Shown: positions 59,931 through 64,000 of the stretch, in pieces | Position numbering within the stretch: position 1 is the stretch's first letter | Layout: every line of letters begins with the position of its first letter | Assembly: GCF_014284275.1 (NCBI RefSeq) | Contig: NZ_JACOFU010000005.1 | Span: 350,445-414,444, forward strand | Direction of reading: 5' to 3' | From: Affinundibacterium amnicola | GTDB taxonomy: Bacteria > Pseudomonadota > Gammaproteobacteria > Burkholderiales > Burkholderiaceae_D | Length of the DNA: 64,000 nucleotides | Program-made: the position numbers and the translations under genes | Notes under the pieces: model-generated | What the model saw: the letters and a program-made list of their open reading frames with translations, nothing else | Told to the model about the DNA's origin: nothing | Database searches by the model: none

Positions 59931-61997
59931 TTAATTGCTGGCAAGTTGTCGCGCCAAGCTTAAGCCGTTTAATGCAGGTGTCTTCGGTGCGGCTTTGCGT
60001 TTTGTGGTTTGTTGCGCTCTGTTTGTGGGCGCTTGTCCGATATCCGTACCGTGTTTGTTTTGCGTATCAATCGTAAATGCGGCGACTGCATCGGTCAGCT
60101 TACTTGCTTGCGCGCGCATGCTCTCTGCGGCTGCCGCAGCATGTTCAACCAAGGCGGCGTTTTGTTGGGTGATATGATCGAGCTGACTTAGCGTTGCATT
60201 CACCATCTGTATGCCATCGCCTTGCTCAACACTGGCATCGGTGATCGCATGCATATTGGCATTTAAGTTGACGATCGATTCCACCACTTGCTGCATCGTG
60301 CTACCTGCTTGTTGCACTTGACGATTGCCGGCTTCAACTTGCTTAACCGAGTTTCCGATCAACTGCTTAATTTCTTTGGCGGCTGCCGCTGAACGTTGTG
60401 CCAGATTGCGTACCTCGGTCGCAACCACGGCGAAACCGCGCCCTTGTTCACCCGCACGCGCAGCTTCCACCGCGGCATTTAATGCCAAAATATTGGTCTG
60501 AAAAGCTATCCCATCAATTACTGCGATGATGTCATTAATTTGTTTTGATGACTGGGCTATCCCTTCCATCATCGTCGTCATTTGTTTGACTGCTGCGCCA
60601 CCATCTTTGGCAACATCAGAAGCAGTCATTGCCATCTGATTTGCTTGCTGCGCGCTGTGAATATTTTGTTTGACCGCAATCGTTAATTCTTCCATCGAAG
60701 CAGAAGTCTCTTCTAGAGAGCTGGCTTGCTGTTCGGTGCGTGTCGACAGATCGGCATTGCCGCTGGCGATTTCTTCTGATGAACTGGCGATTTGTTCGGT
60801 ACTGTTACGAATATTTTTTACTAAGCCAATTAAGACCAAGCGCATCGATTCAAATTCACGAATTAATTGTGCCACTTCATCCATTCCCTGCGATTGGCTA
60901 GCGACGCTCAAATTGCCATCACTGATACGGTGTACGGCGCTGGTCAATTGTTTGAGTTCACGCGCAAACGCGACATAAAATCCTGCCAATAAATAAGCGG
61001 CAATAAAAATCACAGCAGCAATTGCCAACAATATTGCATTGCGATTCCAGAGATGATTCTGTAAGCGTTGATCAAGTTTGGTCTCAATTAAACTGGCAAT
61101 CGTTAAACCTAAATCACGCCATTGATTGATGGTCTGTTGACCAGCTTTAAGATATTCGCTGCCGCTGGTCTGGTTTAGAGTACTGAGAATTTCGTTCTTA
61201 GTGCGATCCAGAAAGGCTAGGTGCGCAACACTAGCGGCTTGCTGTTGCTCGCGCAGATTTCGTAAACCGGGATTGGCTTGTACGACCGCATCTAATTGGG
61301 ATTGCACTTTTGGCAGATCGCGTTGGCTCAACATTACGTTGGCATTGATTAAAACATCTTCATTCGCTTCTAATAAACCCGTATCAATGTAGGGCGCACC
61401 GCGCGCTGCGGTATCCGCCAATATGCTGCTTAATTCTGGCAGCGATTTGGCATACAAACCAATTAAATAATAGGTATCGACTTGCGGGTCAAGATTCAAA
61501 TTGCTGTGATCAGCGATGTCGATAGCGAGTTTTTGTAACTGCAACAATAAGGCATTGTGAGCCAGATAACTATCGCGAGACTTACTATTTTCTGGCAGTT
61601 TTTTGAGCGCTGACCAAGCGTCTTGAATCTCTTGATTTGCTTTTGCTGAATTTGTATCGCTACTTTGTTGCAGGGTTTTTTGTAGCTGTTGATACTGAAG
61701 ATCAAGCTCTTCCATTAATTTTTGTGTAGCTTGTTTTGCTCCTGCATTGCCAGCTAGCGCCAGATGGCGTACCCCACGAAGTTCCTGAGTTTGCTGACTG
61801 ATGGCCTGTACTTGACGCAGGTTTTGCAAACCTAACTTTTCGGTCTCTGTCAGGCTGATTGCCTTGTTCAGTTCTTGAATGAACAGGCCTGATACCAACA
61901 GCGCGGGAATCGCAAACAAGCAAGCCACAATCAAGAACTTAGGCAGAAGCCGCAGACCTCGCATCAGTGCCACGGCTGGTGATAAAAAGGCTTGCAT
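59931..61997 (-). CDS. Methyl-accepting chemotaxis protein
   Basis: 688-aa chemoreceptor. TM1 near residues 17-40 (LLPKFLIVACLFAIPALLVSGLF) and TM2 near 320-345 bracket a 280-residue helical periplasmic sensor of the four-helix type. A HAMP domain follows, then a signalling domain with the hairpin tip VIDGIAFQTNILALNAAVEAARAGEQGRGFAVVA around 490-525. Methylation helices are present. The ATG at 61997 has GGAGACTGT; the earlier frame start at 62054 lacks one. The tail is basic and lacks a clear CheR-binding pentapeptide. Confidence 0.93.
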   Translation of the reverse strand: MQAFLSPAVALMRGLRLLPKFLIVACLFAIPALLVSGLFIQELNKAISLTETEKLGLQNLRQVQAISQQTQELRGVRHLALAGNAGAKQATQKLMEELDLQYQQLQKTLQQSSDTNSAKANQEIQDAWSALKKLPENSKSRDSYLAHNALLLQLQKLAIDIADHSNLNLDPQVDTYYLIGLYAKSLPELSSILADTAARGAPYIDTGLLEANEDVLINANVMLSQRDLPKVQSQLDAVVQANPGLRNLREQQQAASVAHLAFLDRTKNEILSTLNQTSGSEYLKAGQQTINQWRDLGLTIASLIETKLDQRLQNHLWNRNAILLAIAAVIFIAAYLLAGFYVAFARELKQLTSAVHRISDGNLSVASQSQGMDEVAQLIREFESMRLVLIGLVKNIRNSTEQIASSSEEIASGNADLSTRTEQQASSLEETSASMEELTIAVKQNIHSAQQANQMAMTASDVAKDGGAAVKQMTTMMEGIAQSSKQINDIIAVIDGIAFQTNILALNAAVEAARAGEQGRGFAVVATEVRNLAQRSAAAAKEIKQLIGNSVKQVEAGNRQVQQAGSTMQQVVESIVNLNANMHAITDASVEQGDGIQMVNATLSQLDHITQQNAALVEHAAAAAESMRAQASKLTDAVAAFTIDTQNKHGTDIGQAPTNRAQQTTKRKAAPKTPALNGLSLARQLASN

Positions 61998-62164
61998 ACA
62001 GTCTCCGCGAAAAAATTGGCAATGGGAAATAAATATAGATTCCAATGTACGCAACTTATGTGACTGGTCTATGACAGTCGAGGCGGATTCTCTGAAGATT
62101 TGGTGAGGTTTGCGGAGTGAATATGAGTAGTGCTAAGAGTGATTTTGAGTGCTATTTTTGAACG

Positions 62165-62641
62165 CTATTCAAGCTGACAAGCAACGACACTGGCGCCCAT
62201 TAAATCAGCTTGCAAATGTAGCGCTTGCAAAATCTTTAGGCGTTGTAATGGATCCTGCGGCAGCGCGAGTTTCAGATTCAAATAGCGATAGTCTTGTGCA
62301 GAACTCTTTTCCGCACTCTTGGCTTCTGAGGGCATTAATGCGGTCGCAGTTTGTTCTGTTGGCGCTGCGGTTTCTAACAAACCTTGTTTTTGCATTTCTG
62401 CGATGACTGCCGCAAACGGAATCGTGACGCAATCGTGCGGTTCTAACCAACGCTTCGAGCCACTCGCTGTACTGACGATACCACCGGTTAATTCAACGGC
62501 AGAATCAGAAATTTTCTCGTAATGAAATGCTTCCCAACCTGCCAAGCCACGTTGACGTTGAGCGATCTCCGCCATAATTTGGGCAACTTGACCGCCATGC
62601 GCGACCATGCCAACTGGCAGCATTTCTGAAAAATCTATCAT
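62165..62641 (-). CDS. Hypothetical protein
   Basis: 158-aa cytosolic protein not recognised. N-terminal part MIDFSEMLPVGMVAHGGQVAQIMAEIAQRQRGLAGWEAFHYEKI may be helical; the C-terminal half (LNLKLALPQDPLQRLKILQALHLQADL) is a helix. A strong GAGG lies upstream of the ATG. It lies between the chemoreceptor and the isomerase gene on the minus strand, with 168 bases to the former. Confidence 0.6.
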   Translation of the reverse strand: MIDFSEMLPVGMVAHGGQVAQIMAEIAQRQRGLAGWEAFHYEKISDSAVELTGGIVSTASGSKRWLEPHDCVTIPFAAVIAEMQKQGLLETAAPTEQTATALMPSEAKSAEKSSAQDYRYLNLKLALPQDPLQRLKILQALHLQADLMGASVVACQLE

Positions 62642-62929
62642 TACCTGTATCCTCTAAAATCTGCAAAGACGCTACCCAACATTTTCCAGTAGTCAATAAT
62701 TACGCCCGAAAACGCTCTAAACACCAGAATCCGTGCGAATTTTAAGTGTAATTCGCAAATCACAGGTAAAATTCGCAATCGCTTTTTACGGATTCGATGC
62801 TTGAGTCGTGGCCCGAGTTGAGGTTTCAACAATTTCACGATTCAATTTGCTTAGATTATTGTTTTACCAAAAATCATCGCAGCATATGCTGCATTATCAC
62901 AATATAGAAAATCATAAAGGAAGACCACG

Positions 62930-63835
62930 ATGTTGATTAAATCTCGTTTCATGATCGGAAGTGCAATGGCAGTGTTGGCATTGTCTGCATGCTCTAAAGC
63001 GACAGACGCTCCTGCCGACGGCGCAAAAAGCGTGATCGCTGCTACCGTCAACGGCAAGCCAATTAGCACCAAACAAGTCGACATGATCATGAAGCAGCAA
63101 GCTGCACAAGGTATGCCTGACAATCCAGAAATGCGTAAGATGGTGATCGATAATTTGGCGATGGCATCATTGGTCGCGCAAGAAGCCGTCAAAAAAGGTT
63201 TGGACAAATCTGGCGACGTAGCTGACCAACTTGAAATGATGAAAACCAATGTTTTGGCGCAAGGCTATGTGGATGATTTCCTCAAAAACAGCCCTGTAAC
63301 AGATGCAGATTACGCTGCCGAATACGCGAAAATCAAAGAAGCAACTGCTGGTAGTGAGTTTTCTGCACGTCATATTTTGGTAGACAAAGAAGATGACGCA
63401 AAAGCTATCATCGCTAAATTGAAAAAAGACGTCAAACAATTCGCCGCTTTGGCGAAAGCCCAATCTAAAGATCCTGGCTCTAAAGACAAAGGTGGCGAAT
63501 TGGGTTGGTTCGATCCACGCAGCATGGTTCCAGAATTTGGCACAGCGGTGACAAAACTGGAAAAAGGCAAGTTCACTGAAGAGCCAGTTAAATCACAATA
63601 TGGCTACCACGTCATCATCGTTGACGACAACCGGGCAAAAGAAGCGCCAACTTTGGAACAAGTCAAACCACGTTTGACGCAGCAAATTCAACAGCAAAAC
63701 TTGAAGAAATTCTTGGATGGTTTGAAAGAAAAAGCAAAGATCGAAATCATCGGTGAAAAAGCAGCTTCTGCATCAGCATCAGCAAGTGCAGCTGCATCCG
63801 CTCCAGCGGCAGCAGCACCGGCAGCTAGCAAGTAA
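62930..63835 (+). CDS. PpiC-type peptidyl-prolyl isomerase lipoprotein
   Basis: 301-aa periplasmic parvulin-type isomerase. The N-terminus carries a lipobox LSAC (signal MLIKSRFMIGSAMAVLALSA), so it is anchored to a membrane. A SurA-like helical region (NGKPISTKQVDMIMKQQA) precedes the parvulin domain: SARHILVDKEDDAKAIIAKLKK, GGELGWFDPRSMVPEFGTAV and KSQYGYHVIIVDDN. The tail is an Ala/Ser/Pro-rich low-complexity run. Helps fold exported proteins. AAGGAAG precedes the ATG. Confidence 0.92.
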   Translation: MLIKSRFMIGSAMAVLALSACSKATDAPADGAKSVIAATVNGKPISTKQVDMIMKQQAAQGMPDNPEMRKMVIDNLAMASLVAQEAVKKGLDKSGDVADQLEMMKTNVLAQGYVDDFLKNSPVTDADYAAEYAKIKEATAGSEFSARHILVDKEDDAKAIIAKLKKDVKQFAALAKAQSKDPGSKDKGGELGWFDPRSMVPEFGTAVTKLEKGKFTEEPVKSQYGYHVIIVDDNRAKEAPTLEQVKPRLTQQIQQQNLKKFLDGLKEKAKIEIIGEKAASASASASAAASAPAAAAPAASK

Positions 63836-63857
63836 TTTTGTCATCGTTTTACCGCAT

Positions 63858-63873
63858 AAAAAAACCGCCTTCG
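63858..63873 (+). terminator. Left half of a terminator, interrupted by an insertion sequence
   Basis: A run of A, CCGCCTTCG, typical of the first arm and loop of an intrinsic terminator, ends directly at the IS boundary. The matching GGCGG-T arm is not within reach. Confidence 0.5.
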
Positions 63874-64000
63874 TGAACTGAACCCCAAAAGTTGGACGCC
63901 AACTTTTGGGGTTTTTTAATGACTAAAAATACAGATGAGTTCAAATACAAAGTAGTGCAAGAGTACTTGGATGGGGCGATGGGGTACGCTTCATTGGGTA
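63874..64000 (+). mobile_element. IS3-family insertion sequence, left end, truncated by window
   Basis: The end starts with TGAACTGAACCCC, like IS3-family terminal repeats. A perfect 15-base hairpin (63881-63895 with 63899-63913) plus T-run lies at the tip and shields the transposase gene from outside transcription. The transposase gene starts at 63919. Right end lies outside the window. Confidence 0.75.
63919..64000 (+). CDS. IS3-family transposase OrfA, N-terminal fragment
   Basis: 27 codons before the window ends: MTKNTDEFKYKVVQEYLDGA then MGYASLG, the usual start of an IS3-family OrfA helix-turn-helix (KYKVVQEYLDG, GYASLG). Product binds the insertion-sequence ends; OrfB would follow. 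Partial only because of the window edge. Confidence 0.75.
   Translation, partial: MTKNTDEFKYKVVQEYLDGAMGYASLG

Overview
The window looks like chromosome from a betaproteobacterium of the order Burkholderiales, probably near Oxalobacteraceae. The evidence is the porin type, the Coq7 ubiquinone enzyme, the stand-alone ClpP-like peptidase, and the moderate-GC coding style with many GTG/TTG starts. No rRNA, tRNA or CRISPR array was seen. The assignment rests on reading translations, not on a search.

Left third (1-29.1 kb) is ordinary chromosome: the 3' part of uvrD, coq7, a highly expressed porin, a DUF5916 outer-membrane protein, and a two-gene exported unit. Next come a porin plus phosphate-binding-like protein behind a candidate sigma-54 promoter, then a LysR regulator divergent from hppD and a VOC protein. 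Two large c-di-GMP proteins (GAF-GGDEF-EAL and PAS-GGDEF-EAL) flank a dioxygenase/racemase pair and an acetyltransferase pair. After these lie a ClpP-like peptidase, a RidA/solute-binding pair, a thioesterase, a Tat-exported GH109-like enzyme, two paralogous lipoproteins, and a LysR-azoR-pirin block with a good dyad operator.

Centre (29.17-55.29 kb) is the main find: a complete contractile injection system (eCIS, Afp/PVC-like) of 16 tightly packed minus-strand genes, transcribed from about 55.3 kb down to 29.2 kb. Order: DUF4255 cap, unknown 272-aa protein, single sheath, two tubes, a 54-aa DUF5908 protein, LysM tube-baseplate adaptor, VgrG-like spike, PAAR tip, gp25-like wedge, giant J-like wedge, fibre-like 272-aa protein, a 97-aa duplicated-repeat protein, second large baseplate protein, a 2152-aa tape-measure protein, AAA+ ATPase, and finally a 1139-aa envelope protein. 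That last gene starts inside the ATPase stop codon. It encodes a signal peptide, a peptidoglycan-binding-like segment, a GH18-like fold whose catalytic signature is lost, and three C-terminal membrane segments. No toxin and no long Afp13-type fibre was recognised. Together these suggest a particle tied to the producer's own envelope rather than a free toxin-delivery particle; this is inference.

Right part (55.3-64 kb) holds an AT-rich 0.7-kb gap, rep helicase, an AraC-GyrI regulator, a type IV pilin-like gene, a methyl-accepting chemotaxis protein, a hypothetical gene and a PpiC-type lipoprotein isomerase. The left end of an IS3-family element has landed in what looks like the terminator of the isomerase gene. 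Two families of short dispersed intergenic repeats, each with two copies in the window, sit directly behind stop codons.
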